Below, piece by piece: positions 27,566 through 33,979 of a stretch of DNA of 40,360 bases (the stretch's first letter is position 1; each line of letters starts with the position of its first letter). The notes beneath the pieces were generated by a model. That model was not told where the DNA came from. It did not search any database and saw only the letters and a list, made by a program, of their open reading frames with translations. The position numbers and the translations under genes are program-made. The DNA comes from a virus, in the IMG/VR virus record IMGVR_UViG_3300033571_001337, positions 1 through 40,360 of that record; one strand, 5' to 3'.

Positions 27566-28033
27566 ATGGCTAATCTATATGAAATGCAAAAAGGCGCTAT
27601 GGTTAAACAAGCCTTTGGTAAGTTAATGGGAGAATACTCTCAGCCTAATGGAGAGGAAGAGTCTAGCGAGTCTCCTCAAGAAGAGTTGTTATGTGAGATG
27701 CTAGAAGCATCAGCGCAAGCTAAAGTATTTCATTGGCAGACAAGCTCTTTTGCAGAGCACGAAGCTATGGGAGAATTCTATGAAGGCTTTAATGATTTGA
27801 TGGACAAATTTATCGAAGCATACCAAGGTTGCTATGGACGTATTATGGCAGGATGTGAAATGGAGGTTAAGCCATATACTATGGAAGCTCCTGTAGCTTT
27901 CTTAACTGAACTCAAAGATTATATTTCAGGCGATGCTAAAATGTTAGTGCTAGGAAACTCTGCCCTGTCTAATATATTAGATGAGATTAATGGATTAGTA
28001 GGACAAACTTTATACAGATTAACTTTCAAGTAA
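27566..28033 (+). CDS. Dps / ferritin-like protein (DUF5856-like)
   Basis: The 155-residue helical protein contains AKVFHWQTSSFAEHEAMGEFYEG (residues 52-74). This closely follows the Dps helix with HW, then H about nine residues on, then acidic residues (D77, D80) that bind iron in Dps. An acidic Glu/Ser-rich linker (28-42) precedes the core. Similar proteins occur in phages of Bacteroidota next to structural genes (DUF5856 by recollection). Possible roles are iron handling, protection of DNA or a virion component; none is shown here. It has its own promoter box. Confidence 0.7.
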   Translation: MANLYEMQKGAMVKQAFGKLMGEYSQPNGEEESSESPQEELLCEMLEASAQAKVFHWQTSSFAEHEAMGEFYEGFNDLMDKFIEAYQGCYGRIMAGCEMEVKPYTMEAPVAFLTELKDYISGDAKMLVLGNSALSNILDEINGLVGQTLYRLTFK

Positions 28034-28034
28034 T

Positions 28035-28181
28035 ATGAAAAATGGCTTATACAGCAACATTCATAATAAAAGAAAACGAATTGAAGCTGGTTCTGGTGAA
28101 ACAATGAGGAAGGTAGGGGCTAAAGGAGCTCCTACTGCAAAGCAATTTAAGCAAGCAGCTAAAACTGCTAAGAAGAAATAA
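28035..28181 (+). CDS. Small conserved basic phage protein
   Basis: A 48-residue frame begins 1 base after the Dps-like stop. The protein starts MKNGLYSNIHNKRKRIEAGSG and contains GAPTAKQFKQAAKTAKKK at the end. This is a recognisable small protein of Bacteroidota phages ('MKNGLYANIHAKRKRI-AGSGE-MRKPG-KGAPTA'). Its function is unknown; the strong basic charge suggests nucleic-acid contact. It ends in a TAATG overlap with the next gene. Confidence 0.8.
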   Translation: MKNGLYSNIHNKRKRIEAGSGETMRKVGAKGAPTAKQFKQAAKTAKKK

Positions 28182-28495
28182 TGTCACTCAACGACTCTAT
28201 TAAAGCAAAGCTAGAAAAGTACAACTTGCAAGGCGTTAATAAGCCTAAGAGAGAGGTGCGCAATGGCAAGTCTCACATTGTATTAGCTAAAGAAGGAGAT
28301 AAGTTAAAACTTATTCGCTTTGGTCAAGCAGGTGTCAAAACGAATCAAACTGTTGGACAGCGTGAGGCATTCAAGTCTCGCCACGCAAAGAACATTGCGA
28401 AGGGCAAGATGTCAGCAGCTTGGTGGTCTAATAAAATTAAATGGAGCCCATCTAAAACTGCGTCATCGTCAAAAAAATGGGTAAAGGGTAGTTGA
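28181..28495 (+). CDS. Conserved phage protein of unknown function
   Basis: The 104-residue basic protein contains LKLIRFGQAGVKTNQTVGQR followed by AFKSRHAKNIAKGKMSAAWW, then a Ser-rich end SSSKKWVKGS. This 'RFGQ-G-TNQT-GQR-AFKARHAKNI' pattern is conserved in many phages and some giant-virus proteins (possibly DUF6321). Its last eight residues reappear at the end of the next gene, an HNH endonuclease, which marks this gene as the likely insertion target. Confidence 0.75.
   Translation: MSLNDSIKAKLEKYNLQGVNKPKREVRNGKSHIVLAKEGDKLKLIRFGQAGVKTNQTVGQREAFKSRHAKNIAKGKMSAAWWSNKIKWSPSKTASSSKKWVKGS
28469..28495 (+). repeat. C-terminal coding repeat, copy 1 (end of conserved gene)
   Basis: These 27 bases encode SKKWVKGS plus TGA. 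They match 28966-28992 at 22 of 27 positions; all five differences are synonymous. Confidence 0.8.
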
Positions 28496-28497
28496 TT

Positions 28498-28992
28498 ATG
28501 GAAGGCATCCAAAAGATTAATGGTAGATACCATAAGGCTTGTCCAAAGTGTGGCGATATGCAAAGCTATTTAAGAATATCCTATGCTAAGGAATCTCTAA
28601 GATTAGCTAAACTTTGCAAGAAATGTTCTAACAGAGAAACAGATAATTGTCATAGAGGATACTATAATGATATGCCAGTTACTTGGTTTAATAAAGCAAG
28701 AACTAGTGCTGAAGTTAGAAATATAGAGTTCTCTATTTCAATGGATGATGTATATAATTTAATTGTTGAAAATAATTTTAAATGTGCGTTGTCTGGTATG
28801 GATATATCATTTAATTCATTTGGTCTTAAACATCCAGCTTCGATAGACAGGATAGATAGTTCAAAAGGTTATATTAATGGGAATATACAGGTTATTCATA
28901 AAGACCTTAATTTTATGAAACAAAGATATAGTCAAGAATACTTCATAAAAGTATGTGATATGGTATCTAAAAAATGGGTTAAAGGTTCTTGA
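28498..28992 (+). CDS. HNH homing-type endonuclease
   Basis: The ATG at 28498 gives 164 residues, 2 bases after the previous stop; an upstream TTG is less likely. It has an N-terminal zinc ribbon (CPKCG near 14, CKKC near 41), WFNKARTSAE, and an HNH-type core: CALSGMDI, SIDRIDSSKGYINGNIQVIHKDLNFMK with D-R-x-D, N and H residues placed as in HNH enzymes. Its end SKKWVKGS copies the C-terminus of the previous gene. Free-standing HNH genes like this spread by cutting uninvaded relatives. The next gene is its paralogue. Confidence 0.82.
   Translation: MEGIQKINGRYHKACPKCGDMQSYLRISYAKESLRLAKLCKKCSNRETDNCHRGYYNDMPVTWFNKARTSAEVRNIEFSISMDDVYNLIVENNFKCALSGMDISFNSFGLKHPASIDRIDSSKGYINGNIQVIHKDLNFMKQRYSQEYFIKVCDMVSKKWVKGS
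28966..28992 (+). repeat. C-terminal coding repeat, copy 2 (end of HNH gene)
   Basis: Second copy of the SKKWVKGS-stop coding segment, in frame with the HNH gene. It may be the displaced original 3' end of the invaded gene. Confidence 0.8.
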
Positions 28993-29456
28993 TGAACGAA
29001 AAGTTTAACAAATATTGCCAATCGTGTGGAGGCATACAATCTTACACAAGCAAAAGTGAACGCAACAGAGCGGCAAGGAATAATACTCTTTGTCGCTCTT
29101 GTCATAATAAGCTAGGTAAAGGCAATAAAGGTAAATACAGGGAGATTCCTATTAGTTGGTTTGAGGAGAAGAAAAGGCGTTCAATTCAACGCGATAAGGA
29201 ATGGGATATTACTATAGAATACGTTTGGAAAATATACCTTAGACAAGGTAAGATATGTGCGCTATCTGGCTTACCATTAGACTTTGACAAAGATTCAGAG
29301 CAAGGAATGGTGTCAATTGACAGAATTAATAACGATAAAGGTTACGTTAAACGCAATGTACAGCTTTTGCATAAAGATGTTAACTTTGCCAAATGGACTT
29401 TTAACCAAAAGTATTTCGTAAATTTATGCAAATTAATTGCTGAGAAAAACAAGTAA
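28992..29456 (+). CDS. Second HNH homing-type endonuclease, paralogue of the previous gene
   Basis: The ATG at 28992 overlaps the previous TGA (TGATG); a TTG start one codon earlier would add only one residue. The 154-residue protein repeats the same plan: zinc ribbon (CQSCG, CRSC), WFEEKKRRS, CALSGLPL, then SIDRINNDKGYVKRNVQLLHKDVNFAK. The two proteins are clearly homologous along their length but diverged. The second lacks the SKKWVKGS end. Tandem paralogues suggest duplication or successive invasion at the same site. Confidence 0.8.
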   Translation: MNEKFNKYCQSCGGIQSYTSKSERNRAARNNTLCRSCHNKLGKGNKGKYREIPISWFEEKKRRSIQRDKEWDITIEYVWKIYLRQGKICALSGLPLDFDKDSEQGMVSIDRINNDKGYVKRNVQLLHKDVNFAKWTFNQKYFVNLCKLIAEKNK

Positions 29457-29468
29457 ACACTATCAACA

Positions 29469-29744
29469 ATGGCAAAATCTACTTCCGCTAAATATTACGC
29501 ATCTAATCCAGAGGCTCGCGCAAAGAAGGCGGCATACGACACTAAATTTAATCAAAAGCCAGAACAGCGCGCTAAGCGTTCTGAATTAGTCAAAGTTAAC
29601 CGTGAGCGCGGAACTTATGGCAACGGAGATGGTAAAGATGCATCGCATACAAAGAAAGGTATTGTAATGAAAAAAGCCTCCGTAAACAGAGGCTCTAAGT
29701 CAGATTCTGCTGGAGACCGTCGCGCTAGAGGGGGGAAGAAATAG
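29469..29744 (+). CDS. Small conserved basic phage protein
   Basis: The 91-residue protein is Lys/Arg-rich with KYYASNPEARAKKAAYDTKF, KPEQRAKRSELVKVNRERG, a TYGNGDGKDASHTKKGIV segment and a NRGSK-x5-DRRARGGKK end. This 'NPEARKKK-AYD-KYN-KP...ELNR-RR...DGKDVSH' pattern is a hallmark small protein of Bacteroidota phages and some large DNA viruses; function unknown. It is the last gene of the rightward arm, overlapping the end of the opposing gene by 20 bases. A leftward terminator is embedded in its coding sequence. Confidence 0.8.
   Translation: MAKSTSAKYYASNPEARAKKAAYDTKFNQKPEQRAKRSELVKVNRERGTYGNGDGKDASHTKKGIVMKKASVNRGSKSDSAGDRRARGGKK
29670..29694 (-). terminator. Rho-independent terminator of the leftward arm, inside the opposing gene
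   Basis: Read on the minus strand: AGCCTC (29694-29689), loop of 8, GAGGCT (29680-29675), then TTTTTT. It lies 31 bases beyond the last leftward stop, in the coding sequence of the rightward gene 29469-29744. Confidence 0.75.
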
Positions 29745-30060
29745 GCTGTTCCCAGTTTAACAGATGTGTCAATTTTCCCTTATAAGTATTAAAAGTATAG
29801 GTTGACATTTCTATGTTTTTAACAGCAGGAGCCCAATCTATAAGACAAATATCTTCTCCTTCTTTTAATCTTTTAATACTGTCTATATAATCAACCTTTC
29901 CTTTGATTATACATTCTAGTACAATCCATTTCTTATTGGATATTATAACTGAAAAAACGCAGTCATTAGCTTCTAGTAAAGAGCCAACCTTTGGCTTATC
30001 GTAACCATCTTCTGCTCTTACTGTTATATTTATCCTGTATCTTACGTTCCTGTCTATCAT
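29725..30060 (-). CDS. Protein of unknown function, last gene of the leftward arm
   Basis: The 111-residue protein begins MIDRNVRYRINITVRAEDGY and is predicted to be beta-rich, with KWIVLECIIKGKVDYIDS in the middle and an ending ISSPL. I recognise no family. Its ATG overlaps the upstream stop (ATGA), so it is coupled to the PD-(D/E)XK-like gene. Its 3' end overlaps the convergent rightward gene by 20 bases. Confidence 0.6.
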   Translation of the reverse strand: MIDRNVRYRINITVRAEDGYDKPKVGSLLEANDCVFSVIISNKKWIVLECIIKGKVDYIDSIKRLKEGEDICLIDWAPAVKNIEMSTYTFNTYKGKLTHLLNWEQPISSPL

Positions 30061-30584
30061 CCTATTAAGTCTATTTCGTAGAGTGCTTTAGCTTTTATCT
30101 TATCAGACATCGGCTCTTTGTACTTATCAACAACATCTTTTGCTGGAATAAAGTATGCTTCAAAATTCTTCTCTTTATCGTATATTACTAAAGCAAGAAT
30201 GTCGTCATCAGTCGGATTGTCTACAACTTTATCTGTTAAAGAGAATAACCAAGTAGGGTCTAATTGAGCATACTTAATGAATGACTTGATGTGTATGTTT
30301 TTACCATCTGCTACTATATCTGCATCGTGAGACTTCATCCAAATTTCGTGCATCAATAGCTCTGGTTGTGATATCTTCTTGTATCTTTTGGAAGCTACTA
30401 ATGTGTTATATACCGCTACCTCAGCCATCTTGCCGCCCCAAGCCCATATAGATAGTTTGCTTGCGTTTCCTTCGCTCTTATCTCGATAGAATTTACTTTC
30501 CTTCTCTCCCATTTCTGAGGCAAACAGGTCGCACATCTTAGATTGGTAGTTAGTCGGTGGAATCAGTTTTATCTTTTTTAGCAT
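30057..30584 (-). CDS. PD-(D/E)XK-like nuclease candidate
   Basis: This 175-residue protein has an Arg/Lys-rich N-terminus, then GGKMAEVAVYNTLVASKRY (Glu in a helix), followed by SHDADIVADGKNIHIKSF. This resembles the restriction-endonuclease fold, helix Glu then D-x(n)-[DEH]-x-K, with His-Ile-Lys where the family usually has Glu-x-Lys. DPTWLFSLTDK follows. Phages often place such nucleases beside a RusA resolvase, as here. If the His substitution is real, catalysis may be changed or absent. It overlaps the RusA gene by 35 bases. Confidence 0.5.
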   Translation of the reverse strand: MLKKIKLIPPTNYQSKMCDLFASEMGEKESKFYRDKSEGNASKLSIWAWGGKMAEVAVYNTLVASKRYKKISQPELLMHEIWMKSHDADIVADGKNIHIKSFIKYAQLDPTWLFSLTDKVVDNPTDDDILALVIYDKEKNFEAYFIPAKDVVDKYKEPMSDKIKAKALYEIDLIG

Positions 30585-30951
30585 AAGAGAGTATGTGTAT
30601 GGTTAACTTGTAGTGTTTCTTTCCCATTGATTCATCTGGGTATATGCTTATCCCTTTGCAGTACTTTTTAGAGTCATCTATAATATAATGAGCTTTCTTC
30701 ATCGTGTCCTCTAAAATCTTAATCATTGGAATTGTATTGCTAGCATCCAGCCTTGAGTTGAATAGCAATGTAATGGTGTACTTATCTATTTTCTTTGTCC
30801 TCTTAGGGAGCAATCTCATAAAAGTTCCAGCCCAAAACTCTTTCTCTTTATTTCGAAAAGTCCAATGCCTGTTTGCGTACCATTTATTTAGAGACAAATC
30901 TATGCCTTCCCACTCAATTTCTATTCGCGCAATTTCTTCGCTAGTTATCAT
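30550..30951 (-). CDS. rusA: RusA-like Holliday junction resolvase
   Basis: The 133-residue protein shows the RusA pattern: N-terminal LSLNKWYANRHW, strand YTITLLF, then RLDASNTIPMIKILEDTMKKA and the DDS motif in HYIIDDSKKYCKGI (D92, D93). Asp69, Asp82 and the D92-D93 pair sit where RusA has its catalytic acids. It should resolve four-way junctions made in phage recombination and replication, clearing branches before packaging. The RLDASN segment replaces the usual RDLDN, a minor variation. Confidence 0.82.
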   Translation of the reverse strand: MITSEEIARIEIEWEGIDLSLNKWYANRHWTFRNKEKEFWAGTFMRLLPKRTKKIDKYTITLLFNSRLDASNTIPMIKILEDTMKKAHYIIDDSKKYCKGISIYPDESMGKKHYKLTIHILSYAKKDKTDSTD

Positions 30952-31141
30952 ATTTTGCCCTTAATTTGAACTCTTGTTCAACGTCCTTCCAATAACATTC
31001 GTCATCGAAGTTTTTGTGTCTTGTGTGGTTAGCTAATTCGTTTAACAGGTAGGCAATAGTTGATATAGAGCCAAACTTTTCAGCACATTCAATTAATTCA
31101 TCCACTCTAGCTTTTGGCGTAAGATTGTCTGGGTTAATCAT
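30941..31141 (-). CDS. Small protein of unknown function
   Basis: The ATG at 31141 gives 66 residues (MINPDNLTPKARVDELIECA) and overlaps the upstream stop by only 8 bases; a start at 31165 would add 8 residues and a 32-base overlap. The protein is mostly helical and polar with a WKDVEQEFK segment near the end. It overlaps the RusA start by 11 bases, so the genes are translationally coupled. No family recognised. Confidence 0.6.
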   Translation of the reverse strand: MINPDNLTPKARVDELIECAEKFGSISTIAYLLNELANHTRHKNFDDECYWKDVEQEFKLRAKYDN

Positions 31142-31358
31142 TTCTTGAATATAAGTTGCTGTCAATCATAATGCTTGGGTCATCTTCTATTCTCTTTAGA
31201 AACGCCAGAATCATTTGCTTGGTGTAGCGAAGTGGCTTCGTCCTCATACACCTTAAATAATTTTTATTCCTAGCGCCCCTAAGTTGTCTCTTAGTGAAAC
31301 CAGTCATCTCGACAAGGTCTTTGTCAAAATAGAATAATTTTTCTATAGGTAGGCTCAT
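31134..31358 (-). CDS. Small helix-turn-helix protein (excisionase/MerR-like)
   Basis: The 74-residue protein has FDKDLVEMTGFTKRQLRGARNKNYL, which fits the first helix-turn-helix of small excisionase or MerR-type DNA-binding proteins, followed by a basic wing (RTKPLRYTKQMILAFLKRIE). No dimerisation or ligand domain follows. It lies next to an XRE-type regulator with a 1-base overlap (TAATG). A role in regulation of the early arm is plausible but unproven. Confidence 0.55.
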   Translation of the reverse strand: MSLPIEKLFYFDKDLVEMTGFTKRQLRGARNKNYLRCMRTKPLRYTKQMILAFLKRIEDDPSIMIDSNLYSRND

Positions 31359-31585
31359 TATTTGAATTTTTTATTATTTACAGTAACCACTACATCTAGT
31401 GATACCAAGAATCCGTTAGCACATAGATTTGCTACAATCTTATTTAGTAGCCCTAATCCAACTTTGCGTCTGCCAGATTCTAACCCAGAAACTTGCTGGA
31501 ACGAATTTATCCCAGCAAGTCTTGCAAACTCAGCTTGTGTTACGCCAAGCTCTAATCTCATCGCTTTAATTAAGTCTTTTCTCAT
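31358..31585 (-). CDS. XRE-family helix-turn-helix regulator
   Basis: The ATG at 31585 is chosen: it lies 1 base after the stop of the small gene 31587-31697, whereas a start at 31624 would overlap that gene. The 75-residue protein is a single HTH domain: LGVTQAEFARLAGINSFQQVSGLESGRRKVGLGLL, with TQAEFARLAG and SFQQVSGLESG as the two HTH helices. It is likely a DNA-binding repressor-type regulator. The divergent-free leftward operon has an inverted repeat at 35233-35260 that could be a target. Confidence 0.75.
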   Translation of the reverse strand: MRKDLIKAMRLELGVTQAEFARLAGINSFQQVSGLESGRRKVGLGLLNKIVANLCANGFLVSLDVVVTVNNKKFK

Positions 31586-31586
31586 A

Positions 31587-31697
31587 TTATTTTTGTTCTG
31601 AAAATTTGCGTTTAGCAATTTCAATCTCTTTCTTTTTTTCTACTGAAAGCTGATTAAGCAAGTGCATAATCCATTCGTTGTATGTTAGTTCTTTCAT
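31587..31697 (-). CDS. Very small protein of unknown function
   Basis: A 36-residue frame begins MKELTYNEWIMHLLNQLS and ends with a charged helix EKKKEIEIAKRKFSEQK. It shares an ATGA overlap with the upstream gene and stops 1 base before the XRE regulator start. The tight packing on both sides supports it as real even though it is very short. No family recognised. Confidence 0.6.
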   Translation of the reverse strand: MKELTYNEWIMHLLNQLSVEKKKEIEIAKRKFSEQK

Positions 31698-31885
31698 ATT
31701 CCTAAATGTTGTTCCCAAGGTATGTCATCTAAATTTGAAACCAATAGGACAATATACTTTTTATGCAGATATGTCTCTAAAGTTTCAGAGCTTCTGTTAA
31801 AGTCGGCTGGGTAATTGCCAACATTAACAGACTCAATAATATCAACAATTTCGCATATATTATTAAATGAATGCGCGTCTGTCAT
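31694..31885 (-). CDS. Small protein of unknown function
   Basis: The 63-residue acidic protein begins MTDAHSFNNICEIVDIIESV and contains ETLETYLHKKYIVLLVSNLD. Its start overlaps the upstream stop by 1 base (TAATG) and its stop overlaps the next start (ATGA). These overlaps tie it into the recombination operon. No domain recognised. Confidence 0.6.
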   Translation of the reverse strand: MTDAHSFNNICEIVDIIESVNVGNYPADFNRSSETLETYLHKKYIVLLVSNLDDIPWEQHLGI

Positions 31886-32355
31886 TATTTTATACTAGCT
31901 CTTATTGTCCTATTGCTCATTCTTACAGGCGGGAAATATTCAATTACTTCGCCAGTTTCTTCGTCAACAACAGATGTCTTTGATTGTAGCGTCTTTGAAA
32001 ATGATTCAATAGACTTTAGCTTTTTAGCTTCTTCGTCAACCTTAGACTTTTGCTGTGCCCACTTTTCATTATTAGAGAAGTCGTATTTAGTTGTATCTAC
32101 CGCTTGCATTGTTACGCCAAACTTAGATACCACGCCTTTTTCGTATTTGTTAGCTTCTGTTTCAACGAATGGTTTTAATCCATTCTTCATCTCAGTAAGC
32201 ATATAAATATACTTCTCGCATAACGCGTAATCTCCTTCCACATCTCCTCCTTCAAAAGAGATTCGCTCAAGGTAGCTGCTGACAATATTGTCCAAGCCTT
32301 CTTTAGCTGTCTCTTTTAAAAGATTATTCTGCTCTAATTTAACTATTTCATTCAT
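31885..32355 (-). CDS. Conserved protein of the SSB/recombination operon, function unknown
   Basis: The ATG at 32355 (156 residues, MNEIVKLEQNNLL) is chosen because it lies 4 bases after the SSB stop; the frame's ATG at 32409 would overlap the SSB gene by 50 bases. The protein is helical with a long charged coiled-coil-like part (NEKWAQQKSKVDEEAKKLKSIE) and a Pro-rich end (TGEVIEYFPPVRMSNRTI). Similar proteins sit beside SSB genes in Bacteroidota phages. It may work with SSB, by location. Confidence 0.6.
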   Translation of the reverse strand: MNEIVKLEQNNLLKETAKEGLDNIVSSYLERISFEGGDVEGDYALCEKYIYMLTEMKNGLKPFVETEANKYEKGVVSKFGVTMQAVDTTKYDFSNNEKWAQQKSKVDEEAKKLKSIESFSKTLQSKTSVVDEETGEVIEYFPPVRMSNRTIRASIK

Positions 32356-32359
32356 AACC

Positions 32360-33061
32360 CTAAAAAGGAAGTCCGTCAAATTCATCTTGTGATGGAGCCT
32401 CAGATGCAACTAGGGCTGGAATTTCTTCTGCCACTAAATCTGATTGTTGAGATTGTGCGTTAGCTTTTCTGTCCTTAAAGTAGGCTACTAATGCATCGTA
32501 AGATTCATCTGCTTTTGCGCTTACGTCAGCAGGAATAGCTTTACCAATAGTAAATACTGGAACGCTATACTTAACAGAGCCTTTCTTTGCATCAAGGGAA
32601 CTATTAATCTCGATAAAGTTTCCTAGGAAGTTCTTTCTGTTTTCCTTTGTAAACTCAGACCAAGCCTGTACTACCGCACCTTTCATCGCAATATTAATAA
32701 TCTTGCCATTAGATAGAGCGTATAAAGATGTGTGGTATGAGCCACCAATCTCGTTTACCTTAGCCTTGATGTCAGCGTAAAGTCCTTTAGCTAACTCACC
32801 TCCTTTATAAGAGCGTACAGTAAGTTCCTCAAACTTAGTAGACTTAACTTCGTTTGAGAAGATAGAACTGTTAGATTTGTCGTGGAAGCCCTTTATTGTT
32901 GCGAACTCATCGAAGTGGATAAGTGTAACTGGCAAAGCAACCTTTGACATTTGACTTGTTTCTTTGTTCCAATAAGTGAAACATTTGTCGTTAGAAGACC
33001 AGTTTAAGTAAGCTGTTACTGGGCTTTCTACCGCGGTTTTGTATGCATCTGAACGTGCCAT
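32360..33061 (-). CDS. Phage single-stranded DNA-binding protein
   Basis: The 233-residue protein has an N-terminal beta-rich body (YWNKETSQMSKVALPVTLIHF, SKFEELTVRSYKGG-like segment, SLYALSNGKIINIAMKGAV) and an acidic, disordered tail ending SQDEFDGLPF. This matches the aromatic acidic tip used by SSB and T7 gp2.5 proteins to recruit partners. It should coat single-stranded DNA in replication and recombination. It lies second in an operon started by a strong promoter at 33411-33441 and is followed by a RusA resolvase downstream. Confidence 0.75.
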   Translation of the reverse strand: MARSDAYKTAVESPVTAYLNWSSNDKCFTYWNKETSQMSKVALPVTLIHFDEFATIKGFHDKSNSSIFSNEVKSTKFEELTVRSYKGGELAKGLYADIKAKVNEIGGSYHTSLYALSNGKIINIAMKGAVVQAWSEFTKENRKNFLGNFIEINSSLDAKKGSVKYSVPVFTIGKAIPADVSAKADESYDALVAYFKDRKANAQSQQSDLVAEEIPALVASEAPSQDEFDGLPF

Positions 33062-33079
33062 ATTTGTTTGGTTTTGGTT

Positions 33080-33385
33080 TTAAATTAATTGTCTTGAAAT
33101 AACTTCTCCTGATACTACGTCAATAACTTCCGATATGCGCGCTTTAGGGGCGAATGCCATAGCTTCTGCTAAAGAATATGAGCCATCTGGATTGCGTTGT
33201 TGTGTGGTAACTTGAACTAAGCACCCTTCGTTTAATTGGATAGCCTTTGTTGACTTCATCCAACCTTCGTCTTCAGAGCTTGCCTTAGAGATTAATTTCC
33301 AAGTGTCTCCGTCTCCCCAAAACGCAATATCTTTTACGTTTTTCTTGGCGCCTGACGCCTCTGAGTTTTTTAATGTTTTTGCCAT
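33080..33385 (-). CDS. Conserved protein of unknown function upstream of SSB
   Basis: The ATG at 33385 (101 residues, MAKTLKNSEASGAKKNVKDI) follows a clear promoter and an A-rich leader; the frame's earlier ATG at 33424 lies within the promoter. The protein has AFWGDGDTWKLISKASSEDEGWMKS and CLVQVTTQQRNPDGSYSLAEA, a pattern I associate with proteins preceding SSB in Bacteroidota phages. Beta-rich and soluble; role unknown, perhaps an SSB partner. Confidence 0.65.
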   Translation of the reverse strand: MAKTLKNSEASGAKKNVKDIAFWGDGDTWKLISKASSEDEGWMKSTKAIQLNEGCLVQVTTQQRNPDGSYSLAEAMAFAPKARISEVIDVVSGEVISRQLI

Positions 33386-33410
33386 TTTTTTGTTGTTTGG
33401 TTTATGGGTG

Positions 33411-33441
33411 TAAATATAATACAATAAATTTATAAATCAAA
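33411..33441 (-). promoter_or_regulatory. Leftward promoter of the SSB/recombination operon
   Basis: On the minus strand, TTTG (33441-33438) is 19 bases before TATATTTA (33418-33411), matching the Bacteroidota -33/-7 pattern except for the last base. It lies 26 bases before the ATG at 33385 and directly downstream of a terminator. Confidence 0.7.
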
Positions 33442-33461
33442 ATGTTTATTAAAAGTTTTAC

Positions 33462-33493
33462 AAAAAAGGCAGTTCGTATAACAAACTACCTTT
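33462..33493 (-). terminator. Rho-independent terminator between two leftward operons
   Basis: On the minus strand, AAAGGTAGTTTG (33493-33482) pairs with CGAACTGCCTTT (33476-33465) over 12 bp with two G-U pairs, loop TTATA, followed by T residues. It ends the operon reading through 33530-35200. Confidence 0.88.
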
Positions 33494-33529
33494 CTATCAA
33501 TTCACAATCAAATAAGACATTCAGAAAAT

Positions 33530-33979
33530 CTATCTGTGCCAATTGTATTTCTTTCTAACAATCGGCTCTTCGTCTGTATAAACTTCGTTTGGTTTCGGTG
33601 AAATAGTATATACAAATTTTGTGCCACGTCTTAGCGAAGAAGCAAGTTCGTCTTCTGTGTATCCTTTTTCCTTTTCTTTTTCATCTTCTTTGTTAGCCCA
33701 TCTAAGAGCATTCAATTCTTCTTCTAGGGAGGATATGTCTCTTTTTAATCGAGTAAGATAGACTAATCCATCCATTAATTCTTCTCGTAAATGCTGAGCC
33801 CAATCAGTAACAGACAGGTCTGTTCTATCCATATCAGTTCCATACTTTTCGTAGCCTTTTTGAGCACGTTCTCCGAACTCTTTGATAATCTCAAATACTA
33901 CGCTGTCCGTGAATGTTGTTGTTTCGTTATTCAATGCCGTAAGATTTAAATATTTCTGATACTTTTGTTGCGCACTCAA
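33530..33979 (-). CDS. MazG-like / NTP-pyrophosphohydrolase-like phage protein
   Basis: The 149-residue protein contains FGERAQKGYEKYGTDMDRTDLS then WAQHLREELMDGLVYLTRLKRD. This matches phage MazG-like proteins where EELMD carries the metal-binding acids. The C-terminal half is charged and coiled (SLEEELNALRWANKEDEKEKEK). It may remove modified or alarmone nucleotides to support phage replication. Its start overlaps the upstream gene by 53 bases; no later ATG fits better. Confidence 0.65.
   Translation of the reverse strand: MSAQQKYQKYLNLTALNNETTTFTDSVVFEIIKEFGERAQKGYEKYGTDMDRTDLSVTDWAQHLREELMDGLVYLTRLKRDISSLEEELNALRWANKEDEKEKEKGYTEDELASSLRRGTKFVYTISPKPNEVYTDEEPIVRKKYNWHR

Noticed and set aside
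29745-29770. CTGTT...AACAG hairpin as the rightward arm's terminator
   Set aside because: Only five pairs and no following T-run; I could not identify a rightward terminator at the convergence.
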